This document shows, piece by piece, positions 39,482 through 51,479 of a stretch of DNA of 64,000 nt. Numbering within the stretch: the first letter of the stretch is position 1; every line of letters begins with the position of its first letter. The notes under the pieces are model-generated. The model was not told the origin of the DNA. It saw only the letters and a list, made by a program, of their open reading frames with translations, and did not search any database. Source of the DNA: Bryoerythrophyllum caledonicum. Lineage: Eukaryota; Streptophyta; Bryopsida; Pottiales; Pottiaceae. The stretch is taken from NCBI GenBank assembly GCA_963971425.1, contig OZ020519.1, forward strand, positions 22,112,786 to 22,176,785. Direction: 5' to 3'. The position numbers were made by a program, and so were the translations under genes.

Positions 39482-39976
39482 GGGTTCCTCCGCATCGTCC
39501 TTGTTGTGTCCTTAAGACATCTCTAACACTACCATTGACTGCCGCAACAAATATGTTGAGACTCAATTTAATAGTGATTAACATGGAGATCATGAGAACA
39601 CAACCATAAAATCATTCCACCCAAAATCCTATGTGCATCACAATCCATACTTACAGTTTTACTTACAAGATGTTTCTCGCTTAACGGAAAGTGTACGCTT
39701 TTTTTCCTTCTTAAATGTAGTGAGCACTAGGACACTTCATGCCAAGCTAGTCACGTCCACGCCTAAGTGTTAAATCACAAACGCCAGGGAGCTGCCGACT
39801 CCTAGAAGTCTTCACTTAAATCCAAAATCCACTAGCACTGTCGTCTCCACCAAACTTCGTCGCAATGATCGAAGCCACGTCGCGGAAACGCGCTGAAACA
39901 TTAGGCGCCTCCTCATCACTCTTGCGCTTCGCAGCCTCCAATGCCAATCTTGAACTCTCCTCCCTCCCGCACAAAT

Positions 39977-40662
39977 TCAAACTTGCCTCATCCTACGCTC
40001 CCTTCTATATCCGTTTCTCGTCCGTTTCCGCCAAACTGCCATGTCTAGTTCGTGGGGGCAGTGGACCCACAACAAGGTCTGGGGAACCGGACAAAGCCTT
40101 GCTTTGCCTGCTGAACTAGTGATCATCAACGCTCGTGGCGTTTCCTCATACTTGTTGTCCACTCCAATGTCCTCTCCTACCTGCCCAACCTGACCTTGCT
40201 TTGCTATAGCTCTAATATCCACATTCCTATCCTTTGCCAACAATTCTATTGCCTTTTCCTTCCCACTTTAGAGCTGAGGGTAGGGGAGAATACTCGCCTG
40301 ACGCCCGTGTTGTAACAATGTCCTTTCACACCTAGTGACGTACATGTGGTTGTTCAAGCGGTTCTTGCTCGGAAAGCTTGCATCCCCGCAATGCACGCAA
40401 ATAACTTGCGCCGCGGTGGTCCTAGAACAAGTGGTGCCCGCGCGTCTTTTTCCAACTCCAAAGCGAGCTCCTCAAACCTCTCCTTGCTGGGATAGATGAT
40501 AGTGTAATTTGCAGCATCAATTGCGAATCCTTCACCATGTACGACACCTTCCTCGACGAAATAGCTCCTAAATCCTATCATGACCAATCTACACAACAAC
40601 AACTGTCTCCAACCTACAAAACAGTACACAATCCATACCTGTAATATCTTCCTAGGAGCCAA
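39977..40662 (-). pseudogene. Unidentified coding remnant
   Basis: Two minus-strand frames: 40354-40662 (ending in a helical KERFEELALELEKDARAPLV block) and 39977-40243 (containing ELDMAVWRKRTRNGYRRERR). No domain is recognised. They are separated by a frame change and are probably parts of the same decayed region as the 37-39 kb frames. Confidence 0.3.
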
Positions 40663-42574
40663 ATCACGTGGTCTGACAAACCCTAATTTTTAGCTACGCT
40701 CACTAACATTGAATTTTTAGATAATTGCCCTCTCCTCTCGTTAACACACACCGATAAATCATAAAATTGGTGTAAATTTTTGCACTCCCAGCTCAATCCC
40801 TCTGCTTCTCCTAAACCATGTGAAGCTCAAACGTTGAGCAGGAATAGAGCACAATAAGAATATTCCTTATTAAATGCATTGGGAATACAATTAAATATAG
40901 TTCAAAATAGGATCACCACATTTTGTTTCCTCATTCTGTATCATGTATTCCATTTTTCCTTTTGAGAAGATTTAACAAGATAAAAGGCAGCCGTATAACC
41001 TATTACTTTCTCAAATTTCAAACAACACAAAAGACCCTAGCATTTTCAAAATAGTATTGCAAGTAGAAGGGGTTCAAAACTTCTTTATTTGCATTCAATT
41101 TTTTTCTTGAATTGCCGAATTTGAAATTTTACTATCCATGGGGTTTTGGAAAAATTTCCACACTTCTTTTCAAAGTGGCAAAAAATAAAAGTGTAACCGG
41201 AAAAAAATCTCAATCTTTTCTATGGCGAAGAAGATGATTTTTTTTTATCCTATCTGAAAGGATGTAAAAACTTTGTTTGCAGTGTTTCAATTCATAAAGG
41301 TGTTGCCTTTCCAAAATCATCAAACAATATGATTGTAGCTTCTAGTACAAAAATTCTCATAAGTAATGGAGTGATACTGCTCTGGTGCCCAAGCTGCAAA
41401 ATGAGAAGGAATTTTGACTTCTAGCATCATTTTTTTTCCAATGTTGTTATGATACAAAAAATTAGACCTTCACAAAGATCTAACATTCCCACACCTTCAA
41501 AAAAAGATTTCAATAAAACATACTTGCAAGGTTCATCATAGGAACGGTGGCCAATTTCTCAAAAATCCCCGTTTTTTGTTTTATATGATGAATCCAAAAA
41601 ATGTTAAAAGAAAATTGGGAAGTCAAACAATTTGGTAAAAATAAAAGGGCAATAATGCAATGTTACAAGTCCATAACCGAGGCTCTAGAAAATCGAAATG
41701 CACAAGCATGAGATAAAATTTGTATGGAATTCATGGAAATATAAATAGAAAAGTGAATAGAGGAAAGAAAGAAACAAAGAAAGATACTAAATAGAGGATC
41801 AAATAAATTACCGTTTAGGGCACAACAAATTTGGAGATATAAAATCAAATAAATAATAAGATAAATAATAAAGTATAGGAAAAAGAACTACAAACTATTG
41901 TGCAACAATAAGGAAATAGAAAGTATAAACAAAAAATTCACATGCTGGAAAATATACAGTCATAAAGAAAATTCTGTATCCAAAGGGAATGATGAAGACA
42001 ATGGCATAAAATTTATAAATTAAGAAAAGACAAACAAGGAAAAAAACGGGGTCTAAGGATAATCATCTCCAAAACCAAAAAAACGCGCGTACAACATAAT
42101 TTATAAAGCAGCTTCACCTCACCTAAAATTTGGTATTCCCGTGGCTGCCTGAAAATTATCTGGTAAACCACGGTAAAGTGCTTTCATAATTTTTTGAAAA
42201 TCTGGAACATGTGCACAGTGGAACCGAGCTAACATCAGTAGTGTCTTTCAACAAAGCAAGACATCCGTCATTTTTGATTCGTAAGGAAAATGAACATTAC
42301 ATAAGCCATGGCATTAAAAGTATTATCTTTGAGCAAATAAAGATATTTTACAATGGGCTGGCTTATTCTATAAACCTTGAAATTTACAACATAGTAAAGT
42401 GGGAGGGTTGTAAGACAGTGTGACAATTTGGAGGAAAACTAAAAATCACGAGACTGTATCGACGAACCGATGTCAACACAGTCTAAAGGGGCGGAAACCG
42501 ACTCACAGCAAAGCGTCCGTTAGACACGTGTATCTCTGTTCCAATGTTTGATATATTATGTTCCCGGCGTACAA
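40663..42574. other. AT-rich intergenic DNA, nothing recognised
   Basis: About 1.9 kb, A+T-rich with many A runs. No credible gene, repeat array or element end. Confidence 0.5.
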
Positions 42575-42660
42575 TGTTACAGGATGACAAGGAGTGTTAC
42601 ACGACTACAACTAGTGTTACATGAATACACCTAGTGTTTCATTACTACGGCCAGTGCTAG
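42575..42660. repeat. 20-bp tandem repeat, about four units
   Basis: Units TGTTACAGGATGACAAGGAG, TGTTACACGACTACAACTAG, TGTTACATGAATACACCTAG and TGTTTCATTACTACGGCCAG, then a partial unit. Period exactly 20 bp with strong drift between units. It lies about 145 bp downstream of the last frame of the SWIM/MULE relic. Confidence 0.8.
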
Positions 42661-42804
42661 ATGACCTTAAATCGTGAACTTTCAACCATGAAGTCCTCAC
42701 AAATTGTAAACCGCAAATCAAAGACTGTAGACCAAAACCTGACATTGAACAATGTTTCAGACATTCAAAACATAGCCCCATGTAAGGTACTATTTGTATT
42801 GGAT

Positions 42805-43998
42805 TTAATCATTGCCAAGTTGCAATTTTCTTTTAACAAAATCCCCCCCCGGCTCCAGGAAGTCCTTGTCATGTGCCAATTTCATTCCGCAACCATCGTC
42901 CATCCGATGGAGATTCGGCGATTCGGCAACGACATGGACATGCTCCCCCTTCACCTCCGCTTTCATTAACAAAATCCAATCCCTTGCAGCACGCAAATCC
43001 TCAAAGAACTGAAACATCAAGTCTGAGTCAAAACCTATGTTCTCAAAAATATCCTTCATGACTGCGAGCATCTTATCCCCCAACTCTTCCACCATGGGCT
43101 TTGCGGCCACTGCCTTGGGCGTTGGCATCCCTAGACCTTTCTGTAACACTGGTGGATTAACAAAACTACTTTGACATTGCTTCTCTGCATCCCTCGAGCT
43201 CCACACAAGGACTTTCGACGGCGTCAACAAAAGTTGTAGTCCTCCGGTGGCCTTGCCCATTTCACACCCGCAATATCAAGCAATCGTTCCTTCCGCGAGA
43301 TGCGGATTCAGCATTTATAGCACCTTGACCTAGTATTTGCAAATGTTCTCCCTCTCCGCATACACGCAGTTACAGCATGACATCTCAATCTCCGGATTGT
43401 AGACAATATAGCGGAGATGCCGATGAGTCTGAGACGTAACAAAAGTTGGTCCTCTAGAAAACGTTGGCAACGTCACGTCCGTCTCAAGGATACTCCTCGC
43501 ACGCAACACTCCAGAGACAACAATGTCCTGCTTTTTCTTGTTATCTACAAACCCGCCTTCTTTGCGCAACGATGTGTATCAATAGTGTAGCTCCACCTCT
43601 TCATGTGACCCCTGCACGCACCAATCCACTCTCCTACCAGCCATGCAACTACGCTCAGACCTCATAATCGCCTTCAACAACGAGTGGTATCCTTCATTGG
43701 CGGCATTTGTGTTCTGCCTAGCATACTTCATCTTCCAAAAACCGACAATCCACATATAAACCTTGTTCCCCCACTGCATCTACATATAATCTCAAAAAGC
43801 CTTCTCCTTTGGCCACGTCTTTCTTAGGATTCCCAACAGCTGCTTTGCCCATTCGATCACCGTATCCTCGTCCGATGGACCTGAATCCCGAGTTTACATC
43901 ATCCATTGCAGATTCCTCAGGATGTCCGCTCGCACCATAGGGTCCTTCACCTTGGCACATGCGTGCTTCTGCTACGCTCGTCTTACATGCCATAAGCA
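42805..43998 (-). pseudogene. MULE-type transposase relic, C-terminal half with SWIM zinc finger
   Basis: A single minus-strand frame reads KVKDPMVRADILRNLQWMM, then NTNAANEGYHSLLKAIMRSE, then CMAGRRVDWCV, then a SWIM-like C-x-C...ICKY finger (MSCCNCVYAERENICKY), then a helical tail. The NAA.EGYH..LK and SWIM order is that of MULE/FAR1-type transposases and their plant relatives. The frame is interrupted by about eight stops. Where the family text is known, these sit at conserved Gln, Trp or Arg positions (for example after ICKY, where the finger usually continues with Gln, and after HY, where Trp is usual), fitting C-to-T decay. The DDE domain is not present. Terminal repeats were not found. 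Confidence 0.6.
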
Positions 43999-44599
43999 AA
44001 AAATGTAAGTTGACTCATGGGAGTCTATAAATGGTAATCAATGCATTTTACATACGCAAAGTATTCTCAATTGCAGATTGTAGCCCAAAAATTCTACTCT
44101 CCAAAAAATCCAAGAATCACTCTTGATCCAAGTTCCTCGTCCCGGGATGGTCTAGCGTCTAATGTTAAGTAGTTTGTCTTTAATTGTAGGTCAAAAGTTA
44201 TCTTTTATTGAATTACTTAAGTTTATGCATTTGTTTTTAGGGAATTTAACCTTAAGATGCCTCACTCTTAGCATTTCACTCTTAAGGTATTAATCCCAAG
44301 GATTTATATGCTTAGGTAGAGCCTTGCTCCTCTAAAGAGCCTTGCTCTTGAATTAACTATGAATGTGCTTGTTGGTTAGTTTCTTAGTTTTTGTCAGGGT
44401 TACCAATCCGACGTCCTTGAGGGTCTGAGAGCGTCCTAGGGCGTCCTAGAACGAGGACGTCCTGACGTCACGTCGGACGCAACGTCCAGGGGGGGGTAAA
44501 ATGCATTTACGGAAGGCCGTAGTAAGTTTTCTGGACCGTCAGATTCGACGAAGTGCCACGCGGCGAGATCTCAGCCGTCGAAATGCATCAGGTCGTCCG
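43999..44599. other. Intergenic; GACGTC-rich words near 44410-44490
   Basis: AT-rich to about 44390, then a GC-rich stretch with repeated CGACGTCC, GGACGTCC and GACGTCACGTC words ending in a G run. No gene seen. Similar GACGTC words fill the CACTA element at 57.8-60.8 kb. Confidence 0.5.
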
Positions 44600-44815
44600 A
44601 TCGGACCCTGCCGTCGGAGAGATCGGACGGCACCTTGGCCGTCCGCGTGATCGGACGGCCAATGGACAAATCGTACGGCCCCGATTTGATCACGGGGGCG
44701 CACGACGGCCGTCCGATCGGGCGGACGACCAAAAGGGCGGACGGCCGCCGGATCGGACGGCCGCGGTGGCGATCGGCTCATGGCAGTCCGCCATCCTATA
44801 GAAGGCCGTCCGCCA
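44600..44815. repeat. GGCCGTCC/GGACGGCC palindromic motif cluster, copy 1
   Basis: Seven copies of GCCGTCC or its complement GGACGGC within about 200 bp, often joined as palindromes around TCCGATCGGA, in an otherwise AT-rich setting. The cluster is followed by a C/T tract (CCTCTCTCTCTCAC) at 44816-44830. A sister cluster lies at 53081-53312. It could be an array of protein-binding sites in a promoter or transposon subterminal region. Confidence 0.75.
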
Positions 44816-45020
44816 ACCTCTCTCTCTCACTTTTTCTTCCCCTCTCGAAATATATTTTTGAGTGGATGCGGAGTGGCTTTGGATGGCATTTTTCCATCCA
44901 TTGGCTCCTCATCTTTGGGAGAGAGAAAGTGATTCACATTGAGGAGGGAGTTTTTGCGGTTTTTTAAAAGTTTTTTAAAAAACTTGTTTGAAAAATGTTT
45001 TTTTCATAGTTTTTTTTAGA

Positions 45021-45245
45021 ACTTGTTCCAAACTAGTTTTTCTCTTGAAGTTTTTTTTAAAACTTGTTGTTTGAAGTTTTTTCTCATACTTTTTTTTTTA
45101 ACTTGTTCCAAACTAGTTTTTTTCTTGAACTTTTTTTTAAAACTTGTTGTAAGAAGTTTTTTCTCATAGTTTTTTTTAGAACTTGTTCCCATCTAGTTTT
45201 TTTCTTGAAGTTTTTTTAAAAACTTGTTCTAAAAAGTTTTTTTTT
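45021..45245. repeat. 80-bp T-rich tandem repeat, about three units
   Basis: The word ACTTGTTCC(A/C)AACTAG recurs at 45021, 45101 and 45181, each followed by long T runs and AAAACTTGTTG. It directly precedes the kinase-like gene, where it would form the leader or promoter. Confidence 0.8.
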
Positions 45246-45275
45246 AAAACTTCGAACGGCGGCGGGTTCAAGAAG

Positions 45276-46614
45276 ATGCCGAAGGACAAGAAGAAGCAGA
45301 AGGTTGCGGACTTCGGAGTGAAGCTTCATCCAATCCACGACGTTCCATCTGAGGCTTGCAAGAATTTCCTCATAGAACTGACCGTCAGATTCTATGAGGA
45401 AAATTCTATTCGATCATGGAGAGCAAGTACGTCAGATATAGAGATGAAGGCCCCGAGAAGTTCCGGACGCACATGCGGCAGCACATGATGGACGCGCTTC
45501 AAGCCCCGATGTAGAATACGGAGACCCAGAAGCGCGGGTTTTTGAAGTTTTTGGATGTCTGAGTGCACGATTCACTCTGGAATGCCAAGAACTTATTGAC
45601 CAAGTTTGGGAGGTTCAATCGCACGGCAAATGAAGTTTTCAACGACGTGCTGTTGAAGGCGGATTTGTTCGTGGCCCAGATGAAGCCATTCGCCAAGAAT
45701 CGAAACCGGCGTGGCTCCGTGGGATGGTGGAACTCGATAGAATGGCACCAAGAAGACCTGCTGCGTAAAGCCCATCTCATTGCCATTCCGCCAACAGCCG
45801 CGGTTATACGAATGGACAATGCGAACAGGAGAGGTGGATACGCCACCATTCGCAAAGTCCGCATTGAGGGTGCTCCGGGCATTGAACCATTCTGGGAATT
45901 TGCCGCCAAGTTGTCCAACCAATCGGAGACACGGCCGGATTTGACAAAAGTTGAGCATCAGAATGAGTCGATGGCGATGAGGATTCCACATCCGGGTGTC
46001 ATCCGTTTCGTGGCCATTCATCCGGACAAGTACGAAGGCTATGCGTATTGGTGGAATGGCGGGACAGTTCGAGAGATGTTGCACCGGGATATCGAGTTTG
46101 GTGACGATGTCATCACACATTTGAACTATGGGAGATTCCCCGATGATGAGATTATTCGAGTTCAACAGTTGGTTCGTTTTCGCAAAAAATGGACCGAGCT
46201 TGTGTGGGCGTTGTTGCGCATCATAAATGAGGTCCACAAGAGCAACAATCTCCACAATGACTTGTCTCCGGACAATATCCTCCTCCACTTCCCTCCAGAT
46301 GAATCGCGAGTGTATATTGGAGTATGTGATTGGGGCATGACCACGAAGGTTAACGAACCAATGCAGTCTCTTTATACGTTCACAAAGCGTGAAGACATAG
46401 CCGAGACTCTGCGGAAGCGATGGTGGGTCGATCCGGGGTTGCGTACTTGCACAAACCACATGCGGATGTGCAAATGATTCCGAAGTTATCGATGGCTTCG
46501 GAAGAGTTCGCTACGGCCCGAATAGCGCAACGAATCAACGCGCAGACAATGTCCATAGACTACGAGAATCTGCAATGGAAATCTCGGAGTTCCGTAGTAT
46601 TCTCAAATCAATAA
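45276..46614 (+). pseudogene. Broken protein-kinase-like gene
   Basis: Plus-strand frames give MPKDKKKQKVADFGVKLHPI at the start, then MESKYVRYRDEGPEKFRTHM, then a long frame (45563-46477) with the kinase core, then VAYLHKPHADVQMIPKLS in another frame. Kinase marks seen: a hinge-like YWWNGGTVREML, the catalytic loop LHNDLSPDNILLHF (about 46250), and VYIGVCDWGM (about 46320) in place of DFG. The loop has Asn before the catalytic Asp (HND, not HRD), so it is a non-RD type and DWG replaces DFG. At least two frame changes and two stops (near 45513 and 45559) show it is dead as assembled. The N-terminal 100 residues are unrecognised. Its setting among repeats suggests it may have travelled with a mobile element. 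Confidence 0.6.
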
Positions 46615-48688
46615 TTTGCGGATACATTTCATATGTACATGGAGAGAGTCTGCAACGAAAACCGAGAAAGCGCTGGAGGGTTGTTTCATATCATTACACG
46701 CTTCAGCGACACATACAACTGGCCCACGCCTCATGAGCATTATCGGTCAACGTATTAATAATACATAGGTTTTACTTTATTCCTTTCGGCATTATTAGAC
46801 TATACTAGATAGCATGCACATTTTGAAGTGACTATAGCAATAGTCTTAGATTAATATGTATTGCATGCCTTTAAAATTTGGGCACAAGAAGTAAAAAAAC
46901 CTTACTTCATATAGCCGTGCAAAGAGCGACATTTTTTGAATTTTATATGGTTTAGGTTGTGGCATAGTTCCGATTCTTTAACTTATCAATGTGTTCTATT
47001 TCAAAATTCTTGTATTTCAGAATTTTTGTTAAAATTACCTCAAAATATCCTAATCCAACCTTATGATGAGATTTCCCTACACACCAATTTTTAGAGGTAG
47101 AAAAGAACTGTAGCATATTCAAATCAAGTGCGTAAATACTGGAGTTTAAAAATTGCCATTCCATGTTTTATTTTTTAGTAATCTGAATAAGATTTCAAAT
47201 GATAATCCAAACTGAGGTTTAGGAAGGTTTTCAGTGTTCACTACATGTTGTTGAAAAAGCAAAATGTGTAAAATATGATGATCTCTATGTTTTATGTAGA
47301 GAAGACGTATATCAAATTGTACGAGTTTGGGTTCGAATTTTTGGGATAGATCATAGTGCCCATGGCACAAAATCAAACATAACCTCAACCATTTTATGTT
47401 TCTTGAATACAATTTAGCATTTATAGAAATTACCCCCATTTGAAACGCCTCGTCATGCCCGACTCCCTACTCATACAACATGTCTCCTATATCCCCAAAA
47501 ATATCGTGATAGTTTTGAACCGGAAGCACTTCAAAGTTGTTGGATTCTAGTGCAATGACCATAGAAAGAAACCAAAAGTTTGATTTCTAGTTCTGACCAT
47601 TGGATCTCAATTAAGACTTATTAAAAAATATGTTTACAAAATTTCAAAAACTTTGACCGCACAGATTGAAAGATTATAGTGTGTGAAGTGAAGCAAATGG
47701 TTTAGGGTCTTCACTGTGTTTAGTGGATCCGCAGACTTTGACTTTACCTGGCGTTAAAATTTTGAACTACACAAGGTCTAAATCCACTACCTTAAACATG
47801 ATGGTAGTTCCTTAGACAACAATTTCTTGAGGTAGAGGACAGGTGTAGCGTATTCAAAACAACTATGGAAGTAGAAGAGGTTCATACTTTGCCAATTCAA
47901 ACTTCTTTTTCTTGTGAACTTCATGTGTTTTGAATTACTAATCCGAATGGTCAATAAGAAGGTTTACACCACATATTAATGTAGAGAAAATAAAATGTAA
48001 GTAAATACAAAGATATGTAGGTTTTATGTGAAAGTTAATTAGATCTTTTGGTACCTCGCCCGACAATGAGTGACAATGTGTGAAAATGTTTGACTTGGGT
48101 TGGTATGCTATTTTAAAAAAATTCAATAAAGAGAAGACTTGTTTTTTCAAGGAAACGGTGAAAAACATCGTTTCTTATAAGGTTTTCTATGACATTGTCA
48201 TGTTCATTCTTCTAAATATTTACACCTGAATCAGATGCATAGAAAAGTTAAAAGTTTGATTCAAACTTTGCATGTTTAGGGTTCATGCACGCTTTGGCGA
48301 CGTCCCCTTCCATCCAATTGTATTCTTTCCGTGTCCATCATCATAATATTGTTTCAAATGAGATTTCAAACGAGACACCTTACATGTCTTGTAAATGAAT
48401 ATCGCCATATATAACAAATTTGAAAACACAACCAACACTAACACACAAAAAACATGCATGAGATCGAATGTGATGAACATATTCTCTAGCCATAATCTAC
48501 ATCCAAAGTTTAGTCCCTAAAATGTTATTTTTAAGTACACTCCAAAATGTCAAATTTTCAAAACTTTTGTAACCATTTTTTTGCTTACCTGCTAGATGAA
48601 AACGCACCTAAAAAGCCCAAATCCGAAGTCTGAATTCAAAAAAAAATAAAAATTTTGGAAGTTATCAAGTCGCTGTTATGTTAATTCT
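46615..48688. other. AT-rich intergenic DNA, nothing recognised
   Basis: About 2 kb with no credible gene or repeat structure. Confidence 0.5.
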
Positions 48689-49314
48689 GCCAAAAAAATA
48701 TTTTCATCCACTGTGGATGAAATTCTTTGCGGGGAAAGAAAAATCCCGCAGCGGATGAAATTTTTTGCAGCGGATGAAAAACAGCGCAACGAATTAAAAA
48801 CAAGTTGCGGATGAAAAAAAACTGCGGATGAAAAATTAGCATGCGGAGGAAAATCAAAGTGCGGTTAAAATGTTTGCAGCGGATGAAAAGTAGACTGCAG
48901 ATGAAATTTTGAAAACCTAATTATAATATTAAACTACATTACAATGGTTGGACTAATGCGTTGCAAAGCAAGCGCCAACCGCTAATTTGCATCTATAGAA
49001 GTTTGGTAGTGGTTCGCGCTTGTTTTGCAACGCATTATAACAACCACTTTAATGAATTCTCTATATTATTTATTATTAAGAAAAACATTCATTTCAAAAT
49101 TACTTTTAAAAAACTGGAAGACTAGAGAAGGAGCGGGTTACAAACATTAAGTGTTTCTTAATAGTGTTTGTGATGATTCTTAACACTTTGCCATAGTCAT
49201 TTGCCGATTTTTCTTCTGAAGAATGTTTTTCGTCCAGAGACTGTTTTCTCAACCAAGGACTGCTTTTCCATCCTCTGACTATTTTCATCCACAGTGGATG
49301 AAATTGTAATTTGG
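48689..49314. mobile_element. MITE with palindromic ends and subterminal GCGGATGAAA repeats
   Basis: The ends read GCCAAA..ATTTTCATCCAC inward from the left and the complement from the right; both contain the palindrome TTCATCCAC.GTGGATGAA. The left third holds about eight direct GCGGATGAAA-type words; the right third holds the complement (TTTTCCATCC, TTTTTCGTCC). In the middle AATGCGTTGCAAAGCAAGCG faces CGCTTGTTTTGCAACGCATT, a 20-bp near-perfect stem. Subterminal repeat clusters suggest a hAT-type MITE, but I could not fix the target duplication, so the family is uncertain. Confidence 0.55.
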
Positions 49315-49859
49315 CCACATTATATTAATAGTGGATATCGGCTCTCTAAGTAGGGTTATATTTAGTAGAAAAAATAAATTGTGTAGGAGGTTTTCCAAAA
49401 ACCACATTCTTGTGTGTGTTTATAAAGCATTTTAAGGAAGTTCAATGCCTAACTCCGTAGGTAGATTGCTACAACATATTTACTCGGACATCTAGAACCA
49501 TAACAATGTAAAGCAATGAAGTATATGCAATCATTAATACAAACATGCATACATTAAATTGTAGAGGCATTCAAATATGAATAGCAAAAATGCCTATAGG
49601 AAGATTTTGTTGTATTCATTGATATTGTATAATGTATTTGGTATACCATTTCGTGTACTCTATAGAGTAATTTCCACACACTAAAATATCCTTAGAGCAG
49701 AACTTATGGCCACACACAAAACATGACAAATCATCACAACACAATACAACAACTAACCCGCACACATATTCACTGACTGTATAATGCACTTTATGTACTA
49801 AACAAAAAAATAACAAACCCTATCCTCTACAATAGCCAGCTCGACCAAACTATTTTAAT

Positions 49860-51019
49860 GTCGTTGATCCACATGTTACAAAACTGAACACATATAACAA
49901 TCCTTCACAAAGTTCTGCTCAAGCAAATATCGATGGAAACGAACAAGCAAATAAACTTGGGAAAGAGGTCCGCAAAAAAACGCATGAAAATGCCAAAGAC
50001 TTGTACGAACATCCACATGCTACCCCATACCACTTCCAAAAAGAATATTGGCCTCCTAAAGAGGATACCCCCATTAAGGTTCCGGTTTTATTCTTGAACA
50101 AATATCTCAAGAAACAAAACCTCTATAACAACCTTGACACAATCAAATAAAACTTTCCTAATATAGAATAATGGGTTCGCAACAACAAAATAGACTATGA
50201 ACTCTCTACGAATTCTTCGAAAAATTCCATCATCCCGAACTCACAAATAACATGCGTCATCAAATTCCGTAATAGGTGATATTTGGGAAACGCCCAAAAA
50301 CAACTCTTATTTGGAATAGAAAAATTCCCATATGTAACATGCCCCATATGCACTTTCTCAGACGCCGACAAATCACTCCATGTTCTACCGAAAATGCCAA
50401 AACCATCACATACACTCCTTAATTGTCACAAGACATAACAAAGCAGTACGGGAAATTTGATAACTATTTACCTCCCATAACAAATCACGATGATTTATCC
50501 TCATGAATGCCGGCACCTTTAATAACAAGTTACAACCCACAAGGAAATACGGTCCCCCCTTGGCTACTCCCGAGTCCCATGTACATGCACAACATAGCGC
50601 TGTCTTTGTAACGCTAGACTCAAAGCCGACATACTTTGCATTTGGGGCCTACCATACAACGACCCTGTACCGACCACATTAACCAAGAGTATACCATTCA
50701 ATTCATCGAATTCACATATTGTAATGATAGATTCTCCCCGGAAACAATTGAAAATAAAATAAATGAATACCAACCCAGCAACCCCTTATTAATGACATCG
50801 TTGCCCTTGGATGGAAAATGGACCTGCTTATTGTAATCACTGCCGATGCTCGTGCCACCACCTTTATCCCATCTATAAATATCCTTTTGAGATACCTTTA
50901 AAATCTCCATCGAAACAATTTCACACACTTTCAATATTATTAACACTGTTGCCATTCAACAGGCCATGTCCATTCTACTACACCAACGCAAAATGGAAAA
51001 GAAACCAAGCCCTCCTTGA
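49860..51019 (+). mobile_element. LINE remnant: RNase H tail and C-terminal domain
   Basis: Plus-strand frames read QANIDGNEQANKLGKEVRKK (an RNase H end motif, compare G.EGNE.AD.LAKE), then WPPKEDTPIKVPVLFLNKYL, a zinc-knuckle-like CPIC...H word, CNARLKADILCIWGLPY, then TIQFIEFTYCNDRFSPETIE, LLIVITADARATTFIPS and AIQQAMSILLHQRKMEKK, ending at TGA 51017-51019. This RNase H, Cys/His knuckle and C-terminal IEFTY order is that of the 3' part of a LINE ORF2. The endonuclease and reverse transcriptase parts are missing, so it is 5'-truncated as LINE copies usually are. Several frame changes and stops make it an old copy. No poly(A) tail or target duplication was found. Confidence 0.7.
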
Positions 51020-51479
51020 CAGGGTGTTTGGTGGGCATGGTCTTAGTGATGGAATGAACAGATTCTTTATTCACGCCAGCCCCTTTGCAGAGCGACGTTT
51101 CTCTTCTTGCTTTAACTTCTGGGTCAGAAATACTCAAGGAACTTTAGAGGTACAGGTTGTAAAAAAAATTTATTTAACATGTAATGATATGAAATACTCT
51201 TTAACTTTTATGAGGTGAATGAAAAGTTGGAATGTATAAAAATTTCTCATTCCACACATCCACTTATACTAAAAAATTATCAATAAAATTCATTTGGAAA
51301 CATGTAGCATGCATTGTAGATTCATCATCCACATTGACATGGCCGCAATGTAGAAATATTTAATAAACATGGATTTGAAGATCTTAAAGAATGACCTTCT
51401 AAATTTACAAAATAGTCAACATTGTTCTCGCATGAAGACATTATCCACATGGATTACATTACACAAAGACCATGTATGA
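51020..51479. other. Flank between LINE remnant and 410-aa gene
   Basis: AT-rich, no gene seen; it would contain the 3' UTR of the minus-strand gene. Confidence 0.45.

Noticed and set aside
46952-48480. Several 65-97-residue frames in AT-rich DNA
   Set aside because: No domain, no splice context, and length and composition as expected by chance.
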